64,000 nucleotides of DNA, from positions 28,250,759 to 28,314,758 of the forward strand of contig OX463782.1 in the NCBI GenBank assembly GCA_949825025.1. Direction: 5' to 3'. This document shows, piece by piece, positions 31,681 to 51,601 of the stretch. Position 1 is the stretch's first letter; every line of letters begins with the position of its first letter. The DNA comes from Siphlonurus alternatus (lineage: Eukaryota; Arthropoda; Insecta; Ephemeroptera; Siphlonuridae). The position numbers were made by a program, and so were the translations under genes. The notes beneath the pieces are model-generated. The model saw only the letters and a program-made list of their open reading frames with translations, had not been told where the DNA came from and ran no database searches.

Positions 31681-31828
31681 CCGGAAGTATCCGGAAGTAA
31701 GAGGTATTCGTATTCGAATTTTGAAAATGCGGTGACAGGTTTGTAAGATAAGTACAAACCTGTTTGCAAATTTTTCCATTCAGATTCAGACGTAAACAAA
31801 ACAATCTGAATTCTCCTCTCACTTCCGG
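31681..31828. promoter_or_regulatory. Cluster of three ETS motifs with hairpins
   Basis: CCGGAAGT occurs twice in tandem at exactly one helical turn (31681 and 31691) and once inverted as ACTTCCGG at 31821. Tandem CCGGAAGT at ten-base spacing is the preferred arrangement for ETS factors such as GABP. Between them lies a perfect stem-loop (11-bp arms ACAGGTTTGTA at 31735-31745 and 31753-31763, 7-base loop). A looser ATTCAGATT/AATCTGAAT pair follows. The segment before it (31440-31660) has a GGGGGGAGGGGG run and a CCCTTCCCCCTTTCCCCC run about 200 bp apart, in inverted relation. The whole may be part of an unrecognised repeat rather than a promoter. Confidence 0.35.
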
Positions 31829-31956
31829 CAGAAGTATTAAATAAATTTTACTGTAGTTTATATATGCTAGGTTATTGTGGCGAGATTATAGGCGAGTTTC
31901 ATGGTGTGGATGCGTGTCAGCATTTAACCACCAACATTTCCCACTAACTTAGACCT

Positions 31957-31999
31957 AGAGAGAGAGAGAGAGAGAAAGATGAGAGATGAGAGAGAGAGA

Positions 32000-32071
<72 letters not shown>
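31957..32071. repeat. Compound (GA)n microsatellite
   Basis: A GA array interrupted by AAGATGAGAGATGAG and by GGAA, then about 70 bp of pure GA. Confidence 0.95.
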
Positions 32072-32074
<3 letters not shown>

Positions 32075-33581
32075 TATATAGCACTTTGCAAGCAACTTCA
32101 GCAACTTATGACAAGTAATATGATATAAACACTAGATACACATTATATTAATAAAGTACTGCTACACAGTTATACACAGTGATATATTTACTCAACATTT
32201 TCATATTATAAGAGGTTAATGACTTTTGATAGTTAATTGATAAGAAATAATACTTAGGAAGTAATAAAACATATAACTGATGTATATGGATAATACACAT
32301 GAAAAGTAATCAGGGTAATTAATCATACTGAATATACATTTTTTTCTTATTAACGTGTACAATATAATATACAACAGATAAAAGTAACTATATATAAGTG
32401 GAAAAAAATGTATTTAAAGTTAAATATATATTTTTATGGTTATTATGCAATAATATTAGTTAAAAATATAACGTTTAATTAATCACTTTCTGTCTTAATT
32501 TAAAGATATTTTTGTATTAAACATTGGTTGGTAGCAGACAGGCTGTTTGAACTTTAAACCTATGAAGACAATCGGAACAATCACCCAACAAATTGGGACG
32601 AAAAGAGATGCAAAATTTAGTCACTTTTCACCTCTTTTAGCTCAAATGTTCTCACCAGTGTAATTTTTCTAAGGAGACCATTCTAGCGTTCATGGAGAAG
32701 AGATTCAATCTTTAAATCAGATTATGTTATATAGATATATCCGGACAAAACTATTATCTCCTTATACATAGCCCTGTTTAGCATGCACATATTGCAGCCA
32801 GTGAATGCATTTGCCTACAACTGCCTATCTCCAGCTATAGAAACTGGTTAAAGTCATATATCTACCTTTCTATTGTCTTAATTTCTATCTAACCATTTAC
32901 TTTTCCTTTTTATGAAATCTCCTTGCTCCTAGCCAGTACAAATAATTTCCAATTCACCACGAATTCCATTAAATTAATTAAAAAAACAAAAATGAGGATT
33001 AATAAGCAAACTTGCTCTCACATTTCTATAATGCAAGCTTACTTAGCTCATTCATAAATTTGGAATGTGTGCTAACAATAAAATTTTCAAAATAAAAGCA
33101 TTAATTTAATCATTTGACATATGTTTAATTTTTGTTAACTTCTATAATATAAAATTATTTTATTTAAAATATTCAATGATTTTTTAATATGTAACGGTAT
33201 CGTATTTCATCTGTAGTGTTAAATTTGAAGAAATTTAAATAAAAGTAATGTATGATGAATAAAACATTATTATACTTTGTTATTTAATAAGGTATAAAAA
33301 TTTTAGATGTAAAATACATAAAAGAGAAATATAATTATTTACGTTTTATATATACTACTTAGCATTTTGAAGTACATGAAAGCTTTATGTTTTAATATAT
33401 TTTAAATTTCACTTTTAACTTATGTTAAAACGTTAAAAGTGGAACGAATTTTAGAAGTAACTTCTTTGGTGGTACTTGAAGTTTCTCTACTCGTGTTCAC
33501 GACTGGTATTCACAATTAAGGCACAATTTGGTGTGCTTGAAGTCATACTTCACATTTAGTCAACAATATCATTGTACAGTT

Positions 33582-33660
33582 AAAGACTGGGACACTTGGT
33601 TGAGTGTTGACTCACTTGAAATCTGACAACACTGTCACAGTTCAGGTCAGGTGGCTCTCA
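33582..33660. repeat. Second copy (fragment) of the AAAGACTGGGACACTTG repeat
   Basis: It starts with the same 17 bases as the element at 15671 and continues with partial similarity (GTTGACTCACTTGAAATCTGA). No matching right end is seen before the foldback element at 33696. That element may have inserted into this repeat or removed its end. Confidence 0.45.
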
Positions 33661-33695
33661 ATCATTTCCTCCTCCGGGTCTTCTTGATGGCCACA

Positions 33696-34015
33696 ATGAA
33701 GTATCGACCTCAATTTTTTTATTGCAGAAATGGACAGAGGGCACAAAGTTATGCTACCCTGATTTTTTTCAGACTTTTTACAGACCGTGGGAACTATTTT
33801 TAAAAAATTATTGAAAGTCCTTTCTGTGACGTCACGAGGCGTCTCTCCTTAAGAAAAGGATGAGACTTGCCACCGCGTGACGTCACAAAAAGGACTTTCA
33901 ATAATTTTTTAAAAAATACTTCCAGGGGTGTAAAAAATCTGAAAAAAATCAGGGTAGCATTACTTTGCACCCTCAATCCATTTCTGCAATAAAAAAATTG
34001 AGGTCGATACTCCAT
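33696..34015. mobile_element. Foldback MITE, copy B (well preserved)
   Basis: The element is an almost perfect 320-bp inverted repeat. From outside inwards each arm has AGTATCGACCTCAA, a T-run, TTGCAGAAATGGA, a GAGGGTGCAAAG block, TGCTACCCTGATTTTTT, AAAAAATTATTGAAAGTCC and GTGACGTCACG. The arms meet in a short G+C-richer apex near 33845-33870. It matches copy A at 13733-13996 block by block, which proves a dispersed family. A 77-codon frame on the minus strand runs through it and is a by-product. It lies about 100 bp after a fragment of another repeat (33582-33660). Confidence 0.85.
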
Positions 34016-43305
<9,290 letters not shown>

Positions 43306-43309
43306 TTAA

Positions 43310-43647
43310 AGGGATACATGCCTCAAATTACAAATTAGACAGACATTAAGTGTTGCTCAAATTTATAATAAACATTCGTATTATTTTTACATGCGCGCGG
43401 TGCGACTGTGCGAAGTCGCGCTGTAAAGAAAGTCCTTGGTGACGTCACAACTCACAGCTAGCACCGATTAGCATTGAGTTGTGACGTCATCAAGGACTTC
43501 ATGACGTCATCAAGGACTAAATTTCTTACTTTGAACTGCGACTTCGCACGGATGCATCACGCGTGGAAAAAAATTATGCGAATGTTGATTATATACTCTA
43601 AACCCACTTGGTGACTGTCTAATTTGTATTTTGAGGCCTGTATGCCT
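43310..43647. mobile_element. TTAA-flanked foldback element (MITE) carrying CRE motifs
   Basis: The two halves are inverted copies along almost their whole length. The outer arms share the blocks GATACATGCCTCAAA, ACAAATTAGACAG, ACATTCG and GTGCGAAGTCGC with small differences. The apex at about 43431-43500 carries AAGTCCTT next to TGACGTCA in both arms. Both ends abut TTAA (43306-43309 and 43648-43651), the target duplication expected of piggyBac or Kolobok-type transposons. There is no coding capacity. In the right arm a 20-bp unit with TGACGTCATCAAGGACT is duplicated (43482 and 43502). The sequence should fold into a long hairpin. Assignment to a superfamily rests only on TTAA and is uncertain. 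Confidence 0.75.
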
Positions 43648-43937
43648 TTAATCTAATATTCAGTACCTTACACTCTATCCTTAACTTAAATTGAAATTGT
43701 ATTTTACTTTAAACAAAGTAACTATTTAGAAACAAGGGGTTTTACCAAGAAAGGCTGAGTTTGGTTCAAAGGGATTTTCTCTCTCCCAGTTGGTTGCTTT
43801 TACTACCTTTCATTCAAAGATAAATTTCAACATAAATAATCAAAAGATATCAAGTTAAGATCTCTTAATTTCAAAATACTTTGTTTCTCTCAGTCAAAAT
43901 AACGCTCTATATACAAAAATATAATACGCCATATATA

Positions 43938-44171
43938 CAACTTTTTTATACATGCGTGAAAAACAGTTTGCATAAACAATATTTCTGCAGGAGCAATGTT
44001 GACGAGAGAAATCTTGAGAAATTTTGTCTTAAATAATAAAAATACAAAAAGCCTTGATCATCTTTAACTCTTAATTCAAAATAAAAATACACCCTGTAAA
44101 CTATGCAACTTTTTATACATGTGTGTAAAACAGTTTGCATAAATAATATTTCTGCAGGGGCAATGTTGACG
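43938..44171. repeat. Split direct repeat of about 66 bp
   Basis: 43938-44004 and 44106-44171 share CAACTTTTTTATACATG, AACAGTTTGCATAAA and ATATTTCTGCAGG, then GCAATGTTGACG, with few differences. About 100 bp of unrelated sequence lies between, so the offset is 168 bp. It may be a segmental duplication or two copies of one element. It lies 290 bp after the TTAA foldback element. Confidence 0.8.
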
Positions 44172-44746
44172 GCAGCAGGCGGTAAAGCAGCTTATTGATA
44201 TGCGAGCTGCCACACACCCGTCGTGGCGAAGATATGACGGAGTATAGCGACCTTCGAAAGAGTGTGCTGCTGCCAAACTGGTGGTCTTATAAGAACTTCG
44301 TACATAGTGGAAGAGAAACCTAACCTTGTTACACTTTCTATATACACTCTATATAGATGCCAGAAATATAAAGTGACAAAGCTATGTATACATATATATT
44401 TTTATAGAGTTTGATATAAAGATGACAATGTATATGTAAAAAATTGGTATTCAAATTATACCACAAGAAATAAATCACATTTTTCATAATCAATAATATT
44501 ATATATATTTTTTTTGTTTCAATGAAAAATACAAAGTAATGTTTAGTCGTCTATGTTTTTTTTATATTTTTATTTTCTAAAAAGAAAGTTGAAAGATTCG
44601 TTGTCCGACATTGAGACTTGACGTTTGTTCCATTATATATATTTTATCTCACAAAAAACATATGCTAGAAAACTAAAAGAGACAAAGCGTTTTATTTTAT
44701 TGAACGGACTAAATGGAATAGACCTGCAACTATAAATATAAAAAAA

Positions 44747-44884
44747 TGCATCATCATTCGTAAACCCTGCCCAGTGTTTACTTTCTTCACTAGATCGACC
44801 CACAAAATATGACCGACCTTATGCCCAAGTGCAATAAGGAAATTCAGAAAACGTTTACAATCCATGGTTTACGAATCATCCACG
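44747..44884. mobile_element. Short inverted-repeat element
   Basis: ATCATTCGTAAACC on the left is matched by GGTTTACGAATCAT on the right (13 of 14 paired), with looser pairing of the adjoining TGCATC/GTGGAT. The span is about 140 bp, G+C-richer than the surroundings and non-coding. The arms are short, so a chance origin is less likely but possible. Confidence 0.45.
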
Positions 44885-46499
44885 TAAAAAATAAAAAAAT
44901 AAAATAAAATAAAAATAATTAGTAAATTAGTTCGTTAACATATTAGAGTCTATATTCTAAAAAAAAAAAGTGAAAAAAAGCATGATTTTTGTTTTAACTT
45001 TACATTATAATATCAAGTTATTTAACTTTGGTTATAATAAAGTTTAATGGCTGACATGTAATTAACAAGCTAGACCATCTATATCACAAGTAAAGGGAAT
45101 TTACTGCGGTGTACCCGAGACCCCGCTTAAATATTTCATAAGTCTTGTCTACAAGGTAAAATCTGAATTTATTACTTATTATCGCGTCATCATTTTAACA
45201 AAGATTTTGCATGTAATTGTAAATTAAATTACTTAAAATTAACAGTCTCTACGTCTTATCAATTCATTAATAATAAATTCTCTGGAATGTAAAAGACTGA
45301 AAGAGTATTTATTTTTATTAAGTAGAAGTGTATAATTTTATGAATATTGATTTTTAGAATTCTTTACTTTTTATAGTTTTTTTATAAAAAAAATAAGACG
45401 TTATTTTACTCATAAATATATATTCTTAGAAAACGCATTCATTATCATATTATACTTATCACATAATTTGTATTTATTTTCAAACTCTATTCTTACCCTA
45501 CTTAATATTAAACAAATAAAATATATAATTTTGTTAAACTTAATCACTATAATAACACAATCGTTACTGAAAAAAAAATCTAAAATAATAACATGTTATA
45601 GACTATCAAAATCCAACTTTATATAAATACTATATTTTATCAAGTTAAGCTTTTTATTTGTTTTTTATTAAATAGAATGAATTATTCTTTGCATAATCAG
45701 CTACTAAGTATTAATGCTTGTGATGATATCGTTGGACTATGAAAGCGAAGAGGTTGTCAAGCTCTATTAAGTTCGTCGTGCGTTCGGGGGAAGAAAAGGG
45801 GGACGTGTGGTAAAGAGGGGGGGGGTGATATCTAAGCCTATGACTTAGTTAAGTGCTCAATTAGGTGATTAACAACGCGAGACAACCACACAAGTCAAGG
45901 GGGTGTAAATGCTAACATAATAGTAAGCTGACCGTAAAGTTTTTATATATCTTCTTGTTATAATTTAACCACTTAACAAAACAATAACAAATAAAAGGAT
46001 AAATTTAATTAAAATTTATATTATAATAATATTGATTTCTGTACTATAATGATGTACAGACTTATTCTATTGCCTTGGTTTGTACATTAGTTCCTATTTT
46101 ATTGTCATGAAGTGTACTTGTAGCGTGATGGAGAACCTATCACGCAACGGTAACCACGTTTCTTCGTCATCTATAGTAGAACCCGTCACAACGACACAGC
46201 AAGCTTCGAAATTGCCGTGATAATGAACCATTTTATTATTAGAATATTTACTTGAAATTTGAAATCTTTCGTCAGTGTAAAGTATATTAAAATATGAAAG
46301 TAATTATGAAGATTTTATAATTAGAAATATCATCGTATTTATTTTAATGTTTCAGTTATGGTATAGATTTCAAAGTAGAAAAGTAAATTAAAGAAATGTT
46401 ATTTTTTATTAAAAAAATGAGTGAAAGAAATAAACATGTAATGTAATATAGAAAAAGTAGTAAATTGAAAAATGTTATATGATATTATATACTAAATTG

Positions 46500-46521
46500 A
46501 AAAAAAAAAAAAAAAAAAAAA
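46500..46521. repeat. A22 homopolymer
   Basis: Twenty-two A in A+T-rich sequence. Confidence 0.85.
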
Positions 46522-46920
46522 TCTATATTAGAAAATAAGAGTGTCAGGTAGATTAAATACGTTTCCGATATTGGCTTGTAATTCGGAGCTATTGACAAGC
46601 TAAAGGGTAGGTAATTGAAACTCCAGCTGCATGCACGCTCTCTCTATATCCCTGCCGCTGCCGCCTGCTTGTTTTGCTCACTTCACGCTCCAGATTGATT
46701 TCAACATTTTTTTGCCGCGGTACGCCGCAACGCTAATGGCTACACTCCTGCTTTTCCTCTACGGACTTGTGATAGATTCCATACAAGATTACCACAAGAC
46801 CAGTAGACGTGAAAAACATACTGTGGACAAATTTATATGGCTTCATACTTGTCGTCAAAACTATTCAATCTGTAATCTCTAAAATAGAATCACATCAATC
46901 GCTTGCGTCATTGCATACTT

Positions 46921-46938
46921 AAAAAAAAAAAAAAAAAA
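46921..46938. repeat. A18 homopolymer closing a G+C-richer segment
   Basis: Eighteen A end a G+C-richer stretch that begins near 46560 and includes an 83-codon plus-strand frame (46631-46882). Together with the A-run at 46500, it could mark a retroposed segment, but no matching direct repeats were found. Confidence 0.8.
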
Positions 46939-47579
46939 TCGTACTTTCAGTATGTGCTTAAAAGTAATTCAAATAAAATTGCGTAATAGAATAAAAAATG
47001 ATGTAATTTTTTTATCGTATATTTGAATTGTTAAAGTAATATTCATAAAAAGAAATGAAAATTTTAGCATGAAATAAAAAGGAACTATCAATTTCTATAT
47101 TTCATCATTGTACGTTTAATATCATGCCAAATTGGAAATATGAATATTAAAACTATATAAGAAAATTTACATACTATTGAATATATTCATTCCATATTAA
47201 AGCTTTACTAATTTATAATTGGTACTTAATTCAACTATATTGTAACAATTATAAGATCATGATTATTCAAATTGACATAATTTTTTATATTTTAATCGAA
47301 AGTACTTCAATGTTATTATGTTATTAATTTTAACATTATAACAATCTAAATTTTAAAGTATACACATGGTCGATATTACAAATAAATTTTGATTTATCCA
47401 TTAAATTCATATTATTTTCTTAAGGCTACATATTTTATTATTTTAAATATTTAAGTTTTAATATTAAATTATTAAATATTTATGGCCACATAGAAAGTTA
47501 TTTATATATTTACATGAGAATTTAGCAGCAGCTTTCAAACTTGTATAAAATAATAGTTGTTGCTATAATAAAAGCATAA

Positions 47580-47850
47580 GTTAGCCGGACACAGTTAGTT
47601 CCCTGCGGGAGATATTACTGGCTTTACAAAGCTGCTTGGTTGTAATAGGCTAAGTTTTGCAGTGGCAGAGAGGGCACGTTTGAAGGTAGGACTATATAAG
47701 ACATAGTCTCCCACCCACCTTCTCTCTCTTTGCATGCAAAATCCTCACACACCGACCCTAGCTATACCTGGTGATGTATATAAGCCCTATAGCTACTTGC
47801 TTTCCGGCCTTAACTCTGCCCCCTGTCCTTTAGAAGTCTGCACAAACCTT
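47580..47850 (+). promoter_or_regulatory. Promoter-like segment with two TATA boxes
   Basis: TATATAAG occurs at 47693 and again at 47777, each in a G+C-richer setting rather than in the general A+T background. The first is inside GACTATATAAGACATAGTC and is followed by pyrimidine-rich DNA and the 12-bp palindrome TTTGCATGCAAA (47729-47740), which contains a near-octamer ATGCAAAA. No open frame of note follows before 48.9 kb, so a promoter of a non-coding or distantly spliced RNA is the most that can be proposed. Confidence 0.25.
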
Positions 47851-49772
47851 ATAGCACGGAGGTTATTAACTTATTTGCTACCTTTATGATTCAATTATTT
47901 ACTTAAGGGGTGTAATATTAGTATGTGCTAACTATATAGAATTACTATATACAATTGTAAATTAAGTGAAAACAGTTTTCAAAAGTTAAAGTGTTAAATC
48001 ATGTTTATGAATATAGTACTATAAAAAGCATGACGTATATATACTCTTATTTTAATTGTGATTCATTTTTTTAAATGAAAAAAAGTTTAAATTTCAACTT
48101 TCGTTTTCAGTATATATAGACTGTGCAAAAGTTGAAATGGGTATACAGGTTTTGATAACAGAAAATATAACAGTATTAAATACAGTGTAAATATCCATAA
48201 TAATAATTATACGACGTTTTTTTATTTCTTTTGATACAGTAATCTTAAATGAAAGGATGCAATGGGATTGAGAATATATTGATAAAATGTAATTGAAATA
48301 CATATAAAAGGGGGAAAAAATGTTAACATTATTTGAAATATTTTTGTTAAATTGAAATATAAAAAAAATGAACATAAAAAAAATTATTCAGCAAATATAT
48401 ATAATATTATATCCATTATTTTTAAAATGTAATTGCGCAATGTTCAATATTTTATATAATATAGAGAGATTCACAATAAATTTAACAGATTAAATTACAA
48501 TAAAATAAAATATTTCATACATTTTTACAACTATAAAATTGAAATAAGATATATATTATATATAGAAGCCAATAAAATAATAAAATATTCATTATAAAAA
48601 ATTATTCGTTGTATATTTTTTTTATATAATTTAAATTGTAGTTAGTGATGTCGTTCGCACATTGTTCATGGGCAGAGGGACAATTGGCAGGGGTTCTTGA
48701 CACCTGCTGCTGCTGACGACAATTTGACTGAGCCCACCCCCACGATTGATCTGATTCCATTGTTGAATAGAGGTCACGTGACGAATTTACAGGGGGCGAT
48801 GACGGCTTAATGATGTCTGTTGTGTTCTCGTAACAATACGAGTGGGGCCTGACATTGAAATACGTCATTCCTTCGTCATGAGGGAACACAAGATGCATCA
48901 GAACACACGCACATTTCATCACCAGTCACATCATTGTTGATATACTATAAGGATGAAGGTAAGATTTATTCCTACTCAGCGTTCTTTGGCTTCCCTAATA
49001 TACCATGCTTAATCTTGAAGGATTGTCAAATGGAACAAGGGTTGGGAAAATCCTTCATTCATTCTCTAGCTCTCTTTCTCTCTGTTTTCCTTACTAAAAA
49101 TGAAAAAAGTATATTTGTAATATCAAAAAAACGACAAATGCAGAGAAATCCATGAAGAGAAAAATGATTATTTCGATAAATATATATTGGAAAAAAAATC
49201 AAATTATCGAATTTTTTTATAAATGATATTGGTTTTGAATATTATTTAAAAAATAAAAATGATGATATTGCTTTATAAAATATATCTTTATTATATTTTA
49301 ACGTCCCTAGTGTATACACTCTTTCTAAAACTCTAATTTAGAAGTATCACTTTTCATAAAATATACTTTCTTATGTTGAAAGAATGTATATATTTTACTT
49401 GAAAAACCACAAGATTACAATGAAGACTTATGACTTATATACAAGAAAAGAAAAAAAAAAACTACAGTAAATTTATCTGCTGCTACTGGTGGTGTTGGCT
49501 ATATGGTTTAAGAGAAAACTCTACGCGTACAGCACTCAGTCAAGTGCACAAGGAGAGTAACTCCATACAGCAAGCCTACTCGCTCTGTTTGCTTGCTTGT
49601 TCACCATCGTCGTATTTGCTCTGTCAGGCAGAAGCATGAAGAAAACTTGAGGGCAAAGTTTTAGCCGCAAGATGGCCACAGCTGGCATCGTGCACCTGAC
49701 ACGCCCAGACAAATGACCTCACATCTCGCACGCTGATCGTCATTTTTATACGCGTGGGTGGTCCCCCCTTTA

Positions 49773-49792
49773 CTCTCTCTCTCTCTCTCTCT
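49773..49792. repeat. Short (CT)10 microsatellite
   Basis: Ten CT units between CCCCCCTTTA and ATGGGATGG. Confidence 0.9.
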
Positions 49793-51518
49793 ATGGGATG
49801 GAAGACCCGATACTATTAATACTTGTTTCGTCCTAGAGAGATTAGAGGTTGTCTTGTTCACGCGACACTGCTAGTCCAAGTGACATATGTTCCTCCTCTC
49901 CCTACTCTCCAAAACTCTCCTCATCTGAGAGATTGATTTCGTGTCGTGCACAATGTGTGTGCTTAACTTGAAAATTGTGTTGTTGTTCTTTGATAAATGA
50001 TATGTTGTTCAATATTATCAAAAAGATGACAACTTTATTCTTTTTTTATGTATTATATATTTTTAAAAGTATCCTTTTTTACTCCTTTTAGACTACCATA
50101 AAAAATATTGTATATAATGGAATATTTTTTTTTGTAGTTTTAGTACAAAACACAACAATTTATATTGCATTAAATAAATATAAATTTCAATCAGAAACAG
50201 ATACAAAATATGTAATGTATTTTACCCTGTATATAAAATTGACTAAAGAAATTAAATTAATATAACTATCAAATATGTCATGCAGAGTACCATGGCATAT
50301 GTGACTCCTAATGTTGATTTGCATTGGTTTCTTGTGTTGTACGTAAATAGACACAAGTATACAACAGACAAAAACAAAGGTTTGAGGCAAATATCCTCCT
50401 CTTTTTGTTTGAGAAAGTAAACAATGTAAATATTTTACAGCAAGTTAATTATTTCTTTACAGTCTTTCGTGCAGTAACAAAAAGTGGCGGCTATGTTAGT
50501 ACAGTAACAACGTTTCTTGCATGTAACTAAAGCTGATGTATGTAACAATTTTGCAGTACTATAGTATTAAATTAGAACACAACAGGATGAACAAATATGT
50601 TCTAGAAAGTAAAGCAAACAAGTTATTTTAAATTTTATATAAATATTTATTATCATTTTGCAAACATTAAAGTTTATAGTTTATACTACAAGTTTATATA
50701 CCACTAGAATACCAAATATAGTAAGATACATGCATTACTATAATTATTGGTAATTTATGCAAGGTATAATAAATTATTTTTTTATAAGTAAATAAATTGC
50801 ATACATGATTTTACTGACTTTATTTGAATAAAGTTTATTCAAATCACTAACTTTCAAAATATATATTTCAAGCTTTATTAGGTACCCATAATATATTTAA
50901 ATATTTATACAAGCAGTACTTGATCAATTTTTCACTCAAGTATATAACAAAAAATTGAGTGGCAGTTTAAATCGTAAGGCAAAATCTACTGAGGTTTTAG
51001 ATCATTACTGCAGTGTGGTCTAGGCATGCTTGGCTGCTATGTGTTGGTAAGCCATTTGAAGGGGAATAATAGGCCCATCAGGCGCCCTCTGAGGCGATGT
51101 TAGTGGACCAAATGCACGTGAGCCTTACCACATCAGCGCGCGAGAAAAATGCGCCGCTTCAACGCTCGATCCTCACTCGTTCGCGCAATTTACGTCGACG
51201 TCGTAAGAAACTCTGACGTCACATTTACTGCGATTGATGGTGAAAAAAAAAAGTAAGTGAAGGAAAGAATTTTAAAAGTTTTTCTTTTTTTATTCTTAGC
51301 TTTCTTATCAACTCAACAACAATAACAATTAACAATTTCTATTAAATCCTTCCCATATTTTTTTTTAAGTCATTCGTGATCAACATTAAAATATTCATAT
51401 TAATAAGTTTGTTCTATGTCACTTTTATTGATATTCCTCGTGTTTATGAAAGTACAATGTTACAACAGTATTTTTTATGACTTGAAGATTTGTGACCTGA
51501 ATTATTAACTAAAATCAA

Positions 51519-51601
51519 GTGAAGGGAAACGTGGAAACCTAAGTCAGGATGGACGCTAAAGCTTTTGTAAATAAACCGGTGTTGCAATGGTCCAAAGCCA
51601 G
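51519..51601 (-). repeat. Copy of the dispersed retroposon-like repeat
   Basis: The minus strand contains CTTTGGACCATTGCAAC, CGGTTTATTTACAAAAGC, GTCCATCCTGACTTAGG and TTTCCACGTTTCCCTTC. It is the closest relative of the copy at 30113. The similarity stops abruptly before the AATGCTGGGA motif, so it is truncated. Confidence 0.55.

Noticed and set aside
46631..46882. 83-codon plus-strand frame before an A18 run, possible retrocopy
   Set aside because: No known domain, no polyadenylation signal near the A-run and no flanking direct repeats.
48602..48922. 106-codon minus-strand frame in a G+C-richer island
   Set aside because: The middle part (Ser/Pro, then a QQQQ run) looks somewhat protein-like, but the last ten codons run into A+T-rich DNA and no family resemblance was seen. 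RNA-seq would decide.
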